NCBI GenBank assembly: GCA_026014565.1
Contig: JAOZIB010000018.1
Location: forward strand, 195,042 to 259,041
Length of the DNA: 64,000 bases
Source: Candidatus Bathyarchaeum sp.
GTDB lineage: Archaea > Thermoproteota > Bathyarchaeia > Bathyarchaeales > Bathyarchaeaceae
Direction of reading: 5' to 3'
In this document: piece after piece, positions 1-8,126 of the stretch
How positions within the stretch are numbered: position 1 is the first letter of the stretch
Layout of the letters: each line of letters begins with the position of its first letter
Translations under genes and position numbers: made by a program
The notes under the pieces: model-generated
Database searches by the model: none
What the model saw: only the letters and a program-made list of their open reading frames with translations
Told to the model about the DNA's origin: nothing

Positions 1-500
1 AACTTCAGCGCCTTCCAAAAGACTTCTATGGCAAAATTACTGATTACCTCAAAAAACTTAAAGTCGAAAATAGAATGCTAGATAAAAAAACCATAAAGGC
101 TCAGTTATTGGTTAGTGAATTTTCTAACTTTAAAGTCATGATTAAGGAACTTTTCACTTTGCGATACAAAAAAATTCGAGAAAAAGCGTTTTCTCTTGAG
201 CCCATTTCTCGTGACATTCTATCTGAAGAAGAAAAAAAGATGTATGACGCTGTGTTGCCTTTAGCTGAATCATATTTGGCTTTTTCTAAGGACATTCTTC
301 GTGGTCATTTGTCTGTTGTAACCAAAGAAATGAATCATGAGATTTGTGTTCTAAGGTTTGTTCAAGAAATTCCTGCTTTAGTTGGGGCCGACATGAAAAC
401 TTACGGTCCATTCCTGTCCGAGGATGTTGCAACTTTGCCCACAGAGAACGCTCGGATTTTGTTAAAGCAAGGAATGGCTGTAAAAGTAAACTCAAGTTAA
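1..500 (+). CDS. GINS complex subunit (Gins15/51 type), 5' end outside window
   Basis: Subunit of the GINS complex, which joins MCM and the Cdc45/RecJ-like protein in the replicative helicase. The reading frame is open from base 3 and the start lies upstream, so about 165 residues are visible. An alpha-helical A domain is followed by a small beta-rich B domain at the C-terminus (LVGADMKTYGPF ... GMAVKV). The A-then-B order is typical of the Sld5/Psf1 branch, hence Gins15/51. In many archaea GINS lies beside primase and the L44e-S27e-aIF2alpha genes, as here. A T-rich stretch follows the stop. Confidence 0.85.
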   Translation, partial: LQRLPKDFYGKITDYLKKLKVENRMLDKKTIKAQLLVSEFSNFKVMIKELFTLRYKKIREKAFSLEPISRDILSEEEKKMYDAVLPLAESYLAFSKDILRGHLSVVTKEMNHEICVLRFVQEIPALVGADMKTYGPFLSEDVATLPTENARILLKQGMAVKVNSS

Positions 501-664
501 CAAAAAATTCTGTAAATTTATCCCTTTTTTCTTGGTAATTTTTTGTCCATTTTTATTTTCTTTATTCATTTAATCAATCTTTGAATGTCTGTTTTTTCTT
601 TCTTCATCTTGTTTTGACGTACAAAAATCGGTAAAAATGTATCAAAACTATTGTTGAAATCCCA

Positions 665-711
665 CTTCCTTTTAAAGGAAGCACTCTAGATTGCATCAAA
701 TTTTTAAAGGA
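665..711. promoter_or_regulatory. Palindrome and half-site upstream of the Lrp-type gene
   Basis: CTTCCTTTTAAAGGAAG (665-681) is a perfect 17-bp palindrome. Its half TTTTAAAGGA recurs at 702-711, spaced 32 bp from the first copy and overlapping an AT-rich TATA-like stretch about 25 bp before the ATG at 732. The layout suits autoregulation by the encoded Lrp-type protein, with the second site blocking TBP. This is inference from symmetry and position. Confidence 0.5.
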
Positions 712-731
712 CTTGCATAAGATAGTATATT

Positions 732-1229
732 ATGAAACAGCAAAAACTCCTTAGACTAGTAAGTGAAATGCTTAAAAACTCCAAAAAGAGCGATCGTGAA
801 TTAGCTGGCATTCTTGGTGTCTCACAGCCTACTGTTTCCAGAACTCGTGCTAGAATCGAAAAAGAATACATCAACACCTACACCATAATTCCTGACTTCA
901 ACAAGCTCGGTTACCAAATCATGGCATTTACTCTTGCAAAAATGAAATCTAATCCTGAAAACTCAACTTTTGAGGACATGATGCAAACATCCAAAGAATG
1001 GGTTTCCAAACGTCCCAACGTCATATTCGCTGCTGATGGTGAAGGCTTTGGAAAGGACTTGATTTTGATCTCGTTCCACAAAGACTATTCTGCTTATGCC
1101 AAGTTTATTCGTTCGTTCGCTATGGATTGGGGCTCTTCATTGGATAATTTTGAATCTTTCCTTGTTAGCATAGGTTCTGGATATACCCTACGAGACTTTG
1201 ACCTCAAGTATTTGGCAGATGATATTTAG
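732..1229 (+). CDS. Lrp/AsnC-type winged-helix transcriptional regulator
   Basis: DNA-binding regulator of 165 residues. An N-terminal helix-turn-helix (residues about 18-42, SDRELAGILGVSQPTVSRTR) is followed by an alpha/beta region placed like the Lrp/AsnC effector domain but divergent from the usual RAM sequence. It is a single gene between GINS and L44e. An Shine-Dalgarno is not evident and a TATA-like element lies about 25 bp before the ATG, so the mRNA may be leaderless. The palindromes upstream suggest autoregulation. The effector cannot be told from sequence. Confidence 0.8.
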   Translation: MKQQKLLRLVSEMLKNSKKSDRELAGILGVSQPTVSRTRARIEKEYINTYTIIPDFNKLGYQIMAFTLAKMKSNPENSTFEDMMQTSKEWVSKRPNVIFAADGEGFGKDLILISFHKDYSAYAKFIRSFAMDWGSSLDNFESFLVSIGSGYTLRDFDLKYLADDI

Positions 1230-1275
1230 GCTCAGAAAACTTTGAGATTAAGCACTTCAAGCATGTTTTGGTAGT

Positions 1276-1314
1276 GTTAAGACTTTGTCTTAACTAAAAC
1301 CATTTTTATGGTTT
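1276..1314 (+). terminator. Two adjacent perfect hairpins after the Lrp-type gene
   Basis: GTTAAGAC-TTT-GTCTTAAC (1276-1294) and AAACCAT-TTTT-ATGGTTT (1297-1314) are perfect inverted repeats placed side by side 46 bp after the stop. They may end or stabilise the regulator transcript, or be binding sites controlling L44e downstream. Archaeal termination depends mainly on T-tracts, so the terminator role is uncertain. Confidence 0.4.
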
Positions 1315-1466
1315 GGATGCCAAAGCGCGTATTCCCTCTTTTGTTTTTTCTTGCAATTCATTGATAGAAGATTGCATCATTTTTGATGTAACTTTTGTTT
1401 TTTAAAAAGAAACAGATAAATAGTAATTAAGCGAGCTGTGTTATACTTAACTAGTCCGTGGTCACG

Positions 1467-1745
1467 ATGAATACTCCAAAAGAAGTAAACACATACTGCC
1501 CGAAATGTCAGTCTCATAAAGTTCACGCAGTTTCTTTGTACAAGGCAGGCAAAAGAAGAGCCCTAGCCAAAGGTGAGCGCGCTCACGCATTGCGAGAAAA
1601 GAAAGGCTATGGTGGACAAAAATTCCCTCGTCAAAGAAAATTTGCAAAAGTAACCAAGAAAATGACCTTAAGACTCAAGTGTAAAACTTGTGGTTATATG
1701 CGTCACAAGAAAGGTATGCGCCTTAAGAAGTTGGCCATCGTCTAA
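1467..1745 (+). CDS. rpl44e: 50S ribosomal protein L44e
   Basis: Large-subunit ribosomal protein of 92 residues that binds zinc and sits near the E site. Two zinc knuckles are visible (CPKC near residue 11 and CKTC near residue 73), flanking a very basic middle. The ATG at 1467 gives the family N-terminus MNTPKEVNTYCP. A GTG nine bases upstream would add three residues not usual in the family. It is followed after 17 bp by S27e and then aIF2alpha, a conserved archaeal translation cluster. Confidence 0.95.
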   Translation: MNTPKEVNTYCPKCQSHKVHAVSLYKAGKRRALAKGERAHALREKKGYGGQKFPRQRKFAKVTKKMTLRLKCKTCGYMRHKKGMRLKKLAIV

Positions 1746-1762
1746 AATGGAGTGGAAAAATA

Positions 1763-1960
1763 ATGAGCGAATGGGATAAAGTTATACCAAAACCTAACAG
1801 CAGTTTCTATAGAATAAAATGTCCGGACTGTGGAAATGAGCAATTTGTTTTCAGTCATGCTACAACATCTGTTTGCTGTAATGTTTGCAGTGCAGTGTTG
1901 GCCGAACCTTCCGGTGGAAAGGTCGCAGTCAAGGGCGAAATTACTGCCGAATTAGAGTAA
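1763..1960 (+). CDS. rps27e: 30S ribosomal protein S27e
   Basis: Small-subunit ribosomal protein of 65 residues with a C4 zinc ribbon: CPDC at about residue 20 and CNVC at about residue 39. Length and motif are typical for the archaeal family. It lies 17 bp after L44e and 25 bp before aIF2alpha. A GGAG sequence 9-12 bp before the ATG serves as ribosome binding site. Confidence 0.95.
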   Translation: MSEWDKVIPKPNSSFYRIKCPDCGNEQFVFSHATTSVCCNVCSAVLAEPSGGKVAVKGEITAELE

Positions 1961-1985
1961 GGTAACAAAAAGGAAAACAAGAAAC

Positions 1986-2777
1986 ATGAGTCTAAGAAGA
2001 CCTGAATGGCCTGAAGTAGGTGATTTGGTAATTGCTACCGTTGTGCAAATTACCGATTATGGAGCTTATGTCAGGCTTGATGAGTATGACAAGGAAGGTC
2101 TTTTGCATGTTTCTGAAGTTGCTTCCCGTTGGGTCCGAAACATTCGGGATTATGTTCGGGAAGGCCAAAAAGTTGTTTTGAAAGTTTTGCGTGTTCAAGC
2201 AGACAAAGGCCATGTTGACCTTTCTCGTAGAAGAGTAACAAAGCGGGATAAAAAAGAAAAGATTCAGTCTTGGAAAAAAGATCGAAAAGCTGAAAGTTTG
2301 CTTCGGACTGCTTCTGAGAAATTGGACATTTCTTTTGAGGAAGTCTATGAAAAAGCGGGAGCTTTAATTGAGAACGCTTTTGGGGCTTTGTATGAGGGTT
2401 TGGAAAAGACTGCAAAAGATGGTGTTGATGTTTTACTTGAGTTAGGCATCGACAAAAACATCGCAGATACTTTGACAGAGATTGCTATGGAAAAAATTCA
2501 GGTTTCTTTGGTTAATGTTAAAGGAATTCTGGAGTTACAGAATTTTAATCCTAAGGGTGTTATGGTCATCAAAGACACTTTGAAACACGCCAAGAAAGTT
2601 GGTGAAGAAGAAGGCGCCGAGATGAGCCTTTATCTTGTTTCTCCTCCAAAGTATCGAATTGTTGTTGCTGCAGAAGATTATAAAAGTGCAGAAAGCATTT
2701 TAGAAAAAACCACCACTTCTGCTGTTGATTACATTACAAATCATGGCGGTACCGGCTCTTTTAGACGAGAACGGTAA
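1986..2777 (+). CDS. eif2a: Translation initiation factor aIF2 subunit alpha
   Basis: Alpha subunit of the heterotrimeric aIF2 that brings initiator Met-tRNA to the small subunit. It has 263 residues: an N-terminal S1/OB domain (residues about 12-85, with GLLHVSEVASRW and GHVDLSRRRV), a helical middle domain and an alpha/beta C-terminal domain. All three are present at normal length. It ends the L44e-S27e-aIF2alpha run. The gene that usually follows, Nop10, is instead at 13.9 kb beside PAC2. A copy of the dispersed 50-bp repeat starts 35 bp after the stop. Confidence 0.95.
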   Translation: MSLRRPEWPEVGDLVIATVVQITDYGAYVRLDEYDKEGLLHVSEVASRWVRNIRDYVREGQKVVLKVLRVQADKGHVDLSRRRVTKRDKKEKIQSWKKDRKAESLLRTASEKLDISFEEVYEKAGALIENAFGALYEGLEKTAKDGVDVLLELGIDKNIADTLTEIAMEKIQVSLVNVKGILELQNFNPKGVMVIKDTLKHAKKVGEEEGAEMSLYLVSPPKYRIVVAAEDYKSAESILEKTTTSAVDYITNHGGTGSFRRER

Positions 2778-2811
2778 TATATTCATCGAATCTTTTTTTG
2801 GTTGGTTTTCA

Positions 2812-2863
2812 AGAAAAAGGTTGTTTTCAACTACGCCTTCTGTTAGTATGTTGATATGCTCTG
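2812..2863 (+). repeat. Dispersed intergenic element, copy F
   Basis: One of six related elements in the window. In this orientation it reads GAAAAAGGTT, then GTTTTCAAC, an 11-nt spacer, then TGTTAGTATG and GATATGCTCTG. It sits in the 3' untranslated region of aIF2alpha, in sense. The other copies are at 20747, 32245, 55051, 55391 and 60334. This copy is the most diverged in its dyad part. Confidence 0.65.
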
Positions 2864-2914
2864 TTTTATCAGGGAATTATATAACAAGATTTGCTATGAA
2901 AAACTAAAGTTTGT

Positions 2915-3103
2915 TTAGTATTCTCGTGGCACTAGGGCAATGTTGAATGCGACTATTTTTCCCCCGTGTTTGCGTTCACATTTGACTGTTACTGTTTCTT
3001 TGTCTTCGCTGATGTAAACAACTTTTCCATAATGTTCGGCTTCTTGATGAAAAACACTGTGAACTGGAATTTTCATACGGTCACCAAGTTTAATGTCAGC
3101 CAT
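2915..3103 (-). CDS. Small conserved-looking protein, beta-rich
   Basis: A 62-residue protein that I cannot assign to a named family. The sequence alternates short hydrophobic strands (MKIPVHSVF, GKVVYISED, ETVTVKCERK, GKIVAFNIALV), suggesting a small beta-barrel of SH3/KOW-like type. GAGGC lies eight bases before the ATG, supporting the start. It is transcribed divergently from the YHS-domain gene. Function unknown. Confidence 0.6.
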   Translation of the reverse strand: MADIKLGDRMKIPVHSVFHQEAEHYGKVVYISEDKETVTVKCERKHGGKIVAFNIALVPREY

Positions 3104-3276
3104 AATTAGTGCCTCTTTTTCAGCATCAGCTTTACTGGAAATTAACTATTAAAGATTACTTGGCTTGAATCTGTAATGAATTAAAAAACAGTTGTTGTTA
3201 AAACTGCTAAAATGTTCTTGGCATACAAAGAGCTTATCTAATACCTTTCACTAATTGGTGAGAAGAAGGAAACAAC

Positions 3277-3420
3277 ATGCCAAGAGACCCCGTGTGCGGC
3301 GTAAATTTGAACGAAAAAACTGCCAAATACAAAATCACTCATGACGGTGAAACATACTATTTCTGTAGCGTTAAATGTAAAAAGAAATTCAAACGCAACC
3401 GCGACAAATTCACCCAATAA
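3277..3420 (+). CDS. YHS-domain protein, 47 residues
   Basis: A complete but very short gene. The product starts with PVCG close to the N-terminus and continues to YYFCSVKCKKKF, the cysteine pattern of the YHS domain, which binds metal and is found free-standing or in copper and mercury proteins. A strong ribosome binding site, GGTGAGAAG, precedes the ATG. Its partner is unknown, since neighbours are a small beta-rich protein and tRNA-Pro. Confidence 0.85.
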   Translation: MPRDPVCGVNLNEKTAKYKITHDGETYYFCSVKCKKKFKRNRDKFTQ

Positions 3421-3561
3421 AACATGTTATTTTTTTGTTTACTTTTTCTTTACTGTAAAGCCTAAAAACGCAGTTCATTTCAACAATAACCAACTCAAAA
3501 AGGTTATCAATTTTTCTTACGAGAATCCTTATCTAAAACTGCTGCACCATCCAATAAAACA

Positions 3562-3639
3562 GGGACCGTCGGCTAGCTTGGTCTAGGCTATGAGCCTCGG
3601 ACGTTCGTGACCCCGGTTCAAATCCGGGCGGTCCCACCA
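3562..3639 (+). tRNA. tRNA-Pro (anticodon CGG), CCA encoded
   Basis: Folds to a full cloverleaf: 7-bp acceptor GGGACCG/CGGUCCC, D arm with G18G19, anticodon loop CUCGGAC giving anticodon CGG (proline), and T arm CCCGG-UUCAAAU-CCGGG. The discriminator A is followed by a genome-encoded CCA (3637-3639). No intron is present. The anticodon stem has U-G and G-U wobbles. A TATA-like stretch (CTTATCTAAAAC) lies about 25 bp upstream. Confidence 0.95.
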
Positions 3640-3679
3640 AAACAAGGCTTACGCTGAGCTTCTAAAAAATGAAAAAAGT

Positions 3680-3693
3680 GCCCAAAAATGGGC
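3680..3693. terminator. Hairpin between tRNA-Pro and the convergent flavoprotein gene
   Basis: GCCCA-AAAA-TGGGC is a perfect 5-bp stem located between two convergent transcription units, four bases past the flavoprotein stop. It may help to end either transcript. Confidence 0.35.
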
Positions 3694-3697
3694 GAAA

Positions 3698-5083
3698 CTA
3701 TTTGTTTTGTTTTTCACGTTTGGCAATTTCGGTGGCGACCATGACACCCGAGGCTGAGGCTTGGATTAGTCCTCGGCTTACTCCTGCGCCGTCACCGATT
3801 GTGAACACGTTTTTGATTTTGGTTTCTAACTTGCGAGTTAGCTCAAGGCGTGTGGAATAGAATTTGACTTCAACTCCATACAGTAACGTGTCGTTTGAGT
3901 AAACTCCAGGTGAGATTTTGTCTAGTGCTTGGAGCATTTCTTTGATGTCCGACAAATAACGGTAAGGCAAAACAAAACTCAAGTCACCCGGAACCGCGTT
4001 CTTCAAGGTTGGAACACAAAGGCTACGTTTTATTCTAGCTTGAGTTGAGCGCCGACCCGCTTTGAGGTCGCCTAGCCTTTGAACAATTACGCTTCCACTG
4101 AGCAAGTTTGAAAGCCTGGCAATGTATTTGCCGTAGGCGATTGGTTCCCGGAAAGGTTCAGTGAAAGAAGTGCTAACCAAAATGGCAAAGTTTGTGTTTT
4201 TGGTTTTGCGTTCGGCGTAGCTTTGTCCGTTTACTGTTAAAACGCCGTCATAGGATTCTGTGATTACCTCTCCCAATGGAGACACACAGAAGGTTCGAAC
4301 CTGGTCATCAAAGGATTTAGAATGATAAATCAGTTTAGGCTCATACAGTTTCTTGGTAAGATTTGACATAACCGCAGCTTGGAGTTCAACGCGAACACCG
4401 ATGTCTACTGGGTTGTTCAGGGTTTTCAGTCCCAAAAGTTCTGCTTCAGTTTTAAGCCATTGTGCGCCAATTCGTCCCGGCGCCAAAATAACGTATTTTG
4501 CATAGAATTTTTCGCCGTCGGTGGTTTCTACTCCTTGGATTTTGCCGTCTTCTACTAGGAGTGTTTTGACGTTGCTTCGCATTCGAATGTCTACTTTATC
4601 TGCGATATGTTCACGCATCATGCGAAGGGTTTCTGCACATTTTTCTGTTCCCATATGACGGACTTTTTGTTGAACTAGTTTGAGTCCAGCAAGGGATGCT
4701 TTGTGTTCTAGTTCTTCAAAAGTTTGTTGATCAACACTGTAAAGGTGTTTAGTTGCACCATACTCGATGTATTTGTCGTCAACATAATGCAAAAGATCCC
4801 AAAGTTCTGATTCTTCACTGCAGTATTCATTGAGCCATCCACCAACTTCTGTGGATAAAGTAAGTTTTCCGTCACTGAATGCGCCAGCGCCTCCCCAACC
4901 TGCCAAAAGGGAGCATGGATCACAGTTTAAACAGCCTAATCCGCGGCTGGCTGGGCATTTTCTTTTGTCTATGGATGAGCCTCTGTCCAAAAGCAAGACT
5001 TTAAGGTCTGTTTTGTCGGCTAACTCAAGTGCAGAAAAGATTCCAGCCGGACCAGCACCTACAATTATAACGTCGAAATTCAT
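3698..5083 (-). CDS. FAD-dependent dehydrogenase (COG2509-like)
   Basis: Flavoprotein of 461 residues resembling the uncharacterised NAD(FAD)-utilising dehydrogenases of the COG2509 type. It starts with a dinucleotide-binding fold (DVIIVGAGPAGIFSALEL, residues about 4-21) and an acidic strand end (LLLDRG). A cysteine-rich stretch (CPASRGLGCLNCDPC, about 43-57) precedes GGAGAFSDGKL, and the C-terminus has the second FAD motif TIGDGAGVSRGL. The start at 5083 is set by GGAGGAACC about six bases upstream; an ATG at 5128 lacks this. Substrate unknown. Confidence 0.8.
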   Translation of the reverse strand: MNFDVIIVGAGPAGIFSALELADKTDLKVLLLDRGSSIDKRKCPASRGLGCLNCDPCSLLAGWGGAGAFSDGKLTLSTEVGGWLNEYCSEESELWDLLHYVDDKYIEYGATKHLYSVDQQTFEELEHKASLAGLKLVQQKVRHMGTEKCAETLRMMREHIADKVDIRMRSNVKTLLVEDGKIQGVETTDGEKFYAKYVILAPGRIGAQWLKTEAELLGLKTLNNPVDIGVRVELQAAVMSNLTKKLYEPKLIYHSKSFDDQVRTFCVSPLGEVITESYDGVLTVNGQSYAERKTKNTNFAILVSTSFTEPFREPIAYGKYIARLSNLLSGSVIVQRLGDLKAGRRSTQARIKRSLCVPTLKNAVPGDLSFVLPYRYLSDIKEMLQALDKISPGVYSNDTLLYGVEVKFYSTRLELTRKLETKIKNVFTIGDGAGVSRGLIQASASGVMVATEIAKREKQNK

Positions 5084-5178
5084 CAACGGTTCCTCCGGAA
5101 TTTCCAAAACTACGTACAATAGGTCCAATATATGTGTATGCTGAGATGCACCAACAAAACTGCAAAATTGTTGATGTC

Positions 5179-5544
5179 TTAGTTTTCTGCTAATTTTTTG
5201 AGGGTATCATCTAACAGTTTCTTAAGAATTGGAGCAACTTCTTGTTCATTAAGAGATTTAACAAAAACAGAAACCAAACTCATTTTTTCAGTTTTTTCAG
5301 CCAAAATCTCCGCCAAAAGCCGAGTAATCATCATATTGCGATCCCCCAAAAGCACCGAAGAAACAGGAGAACCCACCAACTTTTTAGGGTGAGGCATAGC
5401 GACCGCTAAGGTTCCTAGTTTATCTTCAGTCTCGCTAAGAAACAGTTGATTAGCATTTGCAGTTTCCAACAAAACAGAATAAAATGCAGTATCTTTTTCC
5501 TCAAGCTCATGTTTTGTTATTTTTGCCCGTGACAAATCCAACAC
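5179..5544 (-). CDS. Hypothetical protein, 121 residues
   Basis: I do not recognise a family. The protein is soluble with mixed helix and strand; the C-terminal half is helix-rich (TRLLAEILAEK, VAPILKKLLDDTLKKL). It starts at GTG 5544 or TTG 5541, with AGGAAG just upstream favouring the TTG. It is followed on the same strand by the flavoprotein gene and preceded by the RuvC-like gene. No function is proposed. Confidence 0.55.
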   Translation of the reverse strand: MLDLSRAKITKHELEEKDTAFYSVLLETANANQLFLSETEDKLGTLAVAMPHPKKLVGSPVSSVLLGDRNMMITRLLAEILAEKTEKMSLVSVFVKSLNEQEVAPILKKLLDDTLKKLAEN

Positions 5545-5637
5545 TTCCTGCCTTACTGTAAGAGGGTTTAAACAGGTTATTTAGCCTTTGTAACAACAAA
5601 GTTTTCAATCAACCCGAAAACAATTTGATCAACAAAA

Positions 5638-6261
5638 CTATTTTCGTGCAAAGGCTTGTCCGGTTCTTCCTGCAATTTTTATTGCAGAAATCTTGTCCTT
5701 TAATAATCTGCGGTTCACTGATTTGCGGGGTAGGCGGCTGGTTCCAGCCTCTTTTACGATTTCTACCAGAATTTCTTTGGGTAACGACTCATCCAACAAA
5801 CTAACTAAATCAGTTGTGTATTCTGGCGTTCCATCCCCAACCCGCACAATTTTTGTTTCTGCAGGGAACCGGTTAATGCTATCTACAATCAAGTTTGTAG
5901 CATCATCTATACTTGAAGCCGTTTTTGTTTCAATAACCTGGCTGTCTCCAAGAATTGCTATGCCGCAGCTGTTGCCGGGATCCACTCCCACAACAATTTT
6001 TTCGTATCCTTGTTTTCCTTGAACTTTCAAAACTGCTTCATCTACAACAGATTCAGGGTTTGAACCTTTTTCATAGCATAAAATTGTGTCATGTTCAACT
6101 TTGTCGGATTCTTCTTTGGTTGTTATGACCACTTTGATGTTTGACGGAATGCTATCCCAAGGTTTTAAACTCAAAAACGGCAAACCTTTGTTGTATAATT
6201 CGGTAACCAGTTCGTAGTATACTCGTCCATTAACTGTTGCAACTGCAATTTTTGTTTTCAT
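5638..6261 (-). CDS. RNase H-fold (RuvC/YqgF-like) protein
   Basis: A 207-residue protein whose second half begins with VGVDPGNSCGIAILGD (residues about 92-107). This matches the first strand of the RNase H fold in RuvC/YqgF-type nucleases, with the catalytic-type Asp in DPG. The N-terminal 85 residues form a separate alpha/beta region. It is shorter than COG2433/DUF460 proteins that share this domain. It lies divergent from RadB, so a DNA-processing role is plausible but unproven. The later acidic residues of the active site are not clear. Confidence 0.6.
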   Translation of the reverse strand: MKTKIAVATVNGRVYYELVTELYNKGLPFLSLKPWDSIPSNIKVVITTKEESDKVEHDTILCYEKGSNPESVVDEAVLKVQGKQGYEKIVVGVDPGNSCGIAILGDSQVIETKTASSIDDATNLIVDSINRFPAETKIVRVGDGTPEYTTDLVSLLDESLPKEILVEIVKEAGTSRLPRKSVNRRLLKDKISAIKIAGRTGQAFARK

Positions 6262-6402
6262 TAAACAAACATGACCTTGACTATTCGTGTTTTTTTGTCC
6301 TGATTTTGGGCTTAAATATGTTCCGAAACCTCAACCAACCCAAATGACCCAGAACAATCCTTATTATTCCAGAGACCATACTTCGTTTCTTGTGTAGGCA
6401 TA

Positions 6403-7095
6403 TTGCAGAATTATGTAAAAACTGGATGTGTTTCCCTTGACAAACTACTAGGAGGAGGCTTCCCCACACAATCTGTTTCCTTGATTTATGGAGAAGCAGA
6501 AACAGGAAAAACCTCTCTTGCAGTTCAATGCGCAGTCACCAGCGCACGACGAGGAATCAAATCCCTATTCATCGACACCGACGGAACCTTCTCCTACGAA
6601 CGCCTATCCCAAATCGCAGAATACGATTACGAAAAAATTTCCCCCCTTTTGATTATAATGCGCCCCATCACCTTTCAGGAACAATCCCACGCCCTTGACC
6701 AGCTAGAAAAAATCATAACAAACAAGTTTGGATTGATTGTGGTCGACACAGTCACCTCGCTGTATCGGGCAGAACTTGATGACACCGAAAAAACCTATGT
6801 TTCCAACCGTGAATTAAACCGACAAATGGCAGTTTTGAAACAAATCGCCAAAACCCGAAACGTGGCTGTTATTGTAGTTAGTCAAGTGCGAGCAGTTCCC
6901 GTTGGAGAATCAGTTAAAACTAAGCCTGTGGCTACTCGGGTTTTGAATTACTGGTCTGATATTGTTTTGGATATGCGCCAATCTGGCCAAACTCGGGTGA
7001 TTCGGGTTCTTCGGGAAAAACATCCAACTATCAAGGGAACTGGATACGTCCACGTAAAAATTGAAAGCTCTGGAATCGCCGATTACAGACACTAG
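6403..7095 (+). CDS. radB: DNA repair and recombination protein RadB
   Basis: RecA-family paralogue of RadA, 230 residues, lacking the N-terminal helix-hairpin-helix domain of RadA, as expected for RadB. Walker A is GEAETGKT (residues about 29-36) and Walker B is LIVVDTVTSLYR. It binds DNA and modulates recombination in archaea. A TTG at 6403 gives the family N-terminus (VKTGCVSLDKLLGGG). It is followed after 27 bp by carS on the same strand. Confidence 0.9.
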   Translation: MQNYVKTGCVSLDKLLGGGFPTQSVSLIYGEAETGKTSLAVQCAVTSARRGIKSLFIDTDGTFSYERLSQIAEYDYEKISPLLIIMRPITFQEQSHALDQLEKIITNKFGLIVVDTVTSLYRAELDDTEKTYVSNRELNRQMAVLKQIAKTRNVAVIVVSQVRAVPVGESVKTKPVATRVLNYWSDIVLDMRQSGQTRVIRVLREKHPTIKGTGYVHVKIESSGIADYRH

Positions 7096-7122
7096 AGTTA
7101 ATTTATTGAACAACAATAAGGT

Positions 7123-7668
7123 ATGAACGACATGACAATAACCCTAATCGACATCGCCGCCGCATTGTGGTTCATTTTCCCAGCATACTGTGCCAACGGT
7201 GCCCCCGTAATTTTTGGTGGCGGCCAACCCATGGACTTTGGAAAAAATTTTGTTGACGGCAAACCCTTATTTGGCTCCCACAAAACCTGGCGAGGATTTT
7301 TCGCAGGCATAATAATCGGAACCTTTGTGGGATTTGTTCAAACCATTCTTTACGAGCAGATTCTGTTCCAGTACAGCCCACAGTTTAACTACAGCATACT
7401 TTTGGGATTCATGATATCCGTAGGGGCAGTAACCGGAGACCTCATAGAATCCTGCATAAAACGACGAATAAACCGCAACCCCGGAAGCGACCTTCCCATA
7501 GCAGACCAACTGGATTTCGTGTTGGGGGCGTTCCTTTTTTCGATTCCTATTTCTCCTCCACCTTTGGTTTATGTGATACTCATTCTGTTGATAACAATCC
7601 CAACCCACTATCTAACAAACTTTGGCGCAGCCTTATTGAACATGAAAAATAAACGAAAAAACAAGTAA
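7123..7668 (+). CDS. carS: CDP-archaeol synthase
   Basis: Integral membrane CTP:unsaturated-archaeol cytidylyltransferase (CarS, formerly DUF46), which activates digeranylgeranylglyceryl phosphate for polar head group attachment in archaeal lipids. The 181 residues show four to five membrane segments and the family signature ANGAPVIFGGG, then KTWRGFFAG and GDLIESCIKRR (cytosolic loop). Length is normal. ATG 7123 or ATG 7132 can both serve the AAGGT upstream. It uses the products of the isoprenoid operon at 45-52 kb. Confidence 0.92.
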   Translation: MNDMTITLIDIAAALWFIFPAYCANGAPVIFGGGQPMDFGKNFVDGKPLFGSHKTWRGFFAGIIIGTFVGFVQTILYEQILFQYSPQFNYSILLGFMISVGAVTGDLIESCIKRRINRNPGSDLPIADQLDFVLGAFLFSIPISPPPLVYVILILLITIPTHYLTNFGAALLNMKNKRKNK

Positions 7669-7700
7669 AAGCTTGTTTACTAAAAATTTTTGTAGCCTGA

Positions 7701-8126
7701 TTAGCTAGCAAACAAGTTTACTTCTAACAGAACATATGCCACAACAAACAAAGCAACCCCCACCAAAAGGGTGCGATATGCTTGCCGGGGATTATTAGCC
7801 TGTTTTGCGCTTCTGTACGATATTAGTAAACCTGCAAATCCAAGGGAATAAAATATCATAACAAGTATGCTTTCCAACAGAAACTGTTCAGTAATCCCAT
7901 AGGGATAAAAACTCATTATTGTTGAGCCAGAAATGTATGCCACGATGGGGTGCATCAAAAGGTCGTAGACTCCTCCAGCAAACAAAAAGATGGAAACAGC
8001 AACTGCTACCAGACCAACAAAAAACCATGATAGTTTATAGTTCAAGATTTTTTCGTAGATTTTTTGCAACGAAAAGGCAACGGACGACTTTTTTTTGTCG
8101 AAACTGTTAGACATTACTTTTTTCAT
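7701..8126 (-). CDS. OST3/OST6-like membrane protein
   Basis: A 141-residue protein with a short basic N-terminus and about four membrane segments. The pattern AGGVYDLL..P, then EQFLLES, then two long helices resembles by eye the membrane domain of eukaryotic OST3/OST6 (human TUSC3/MAGT1 have SGQMWN..RGPP, then QFVAES). The thioredoxin domain of those proteins is absent. In eukaryotes OST3/OST6 is a subunit of oligosaccharyltransferase, and the catalytic homologue AglB is encoded 3 kb away. The gene overlaps the preceding zinc-finger gene by 20 bp. ATG 8114 is an alternative start. Confidence 0.55.
   Translation of the reverse strand: MKKVMSNSFDKKKSSVAFSLQKIYEKILNYKLSWFFVGLVAVAVSIFLFAGGVYDLLMHPIVAYISGSTIMSFYPYGITEQFLLESILVMIFYSLGFAGLLISYRSAKQANNPRQAYRTLLVGVALFVVAYVLLEVNLFAS

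Noticed and set aside
2725-2907. A 60-residue frame at the aIF2alpha end
   Set aside because: It overlaps the aIF2alpha C-terminus and the dispersed repeat; not coding.
5560-5640. AAAGTTTTCAATCAACCC considered as a seventh copy of the dispersed repeat
   Set aside because: Only eight bases resemble the GTTTTCAAC box and the dyad part is absent.
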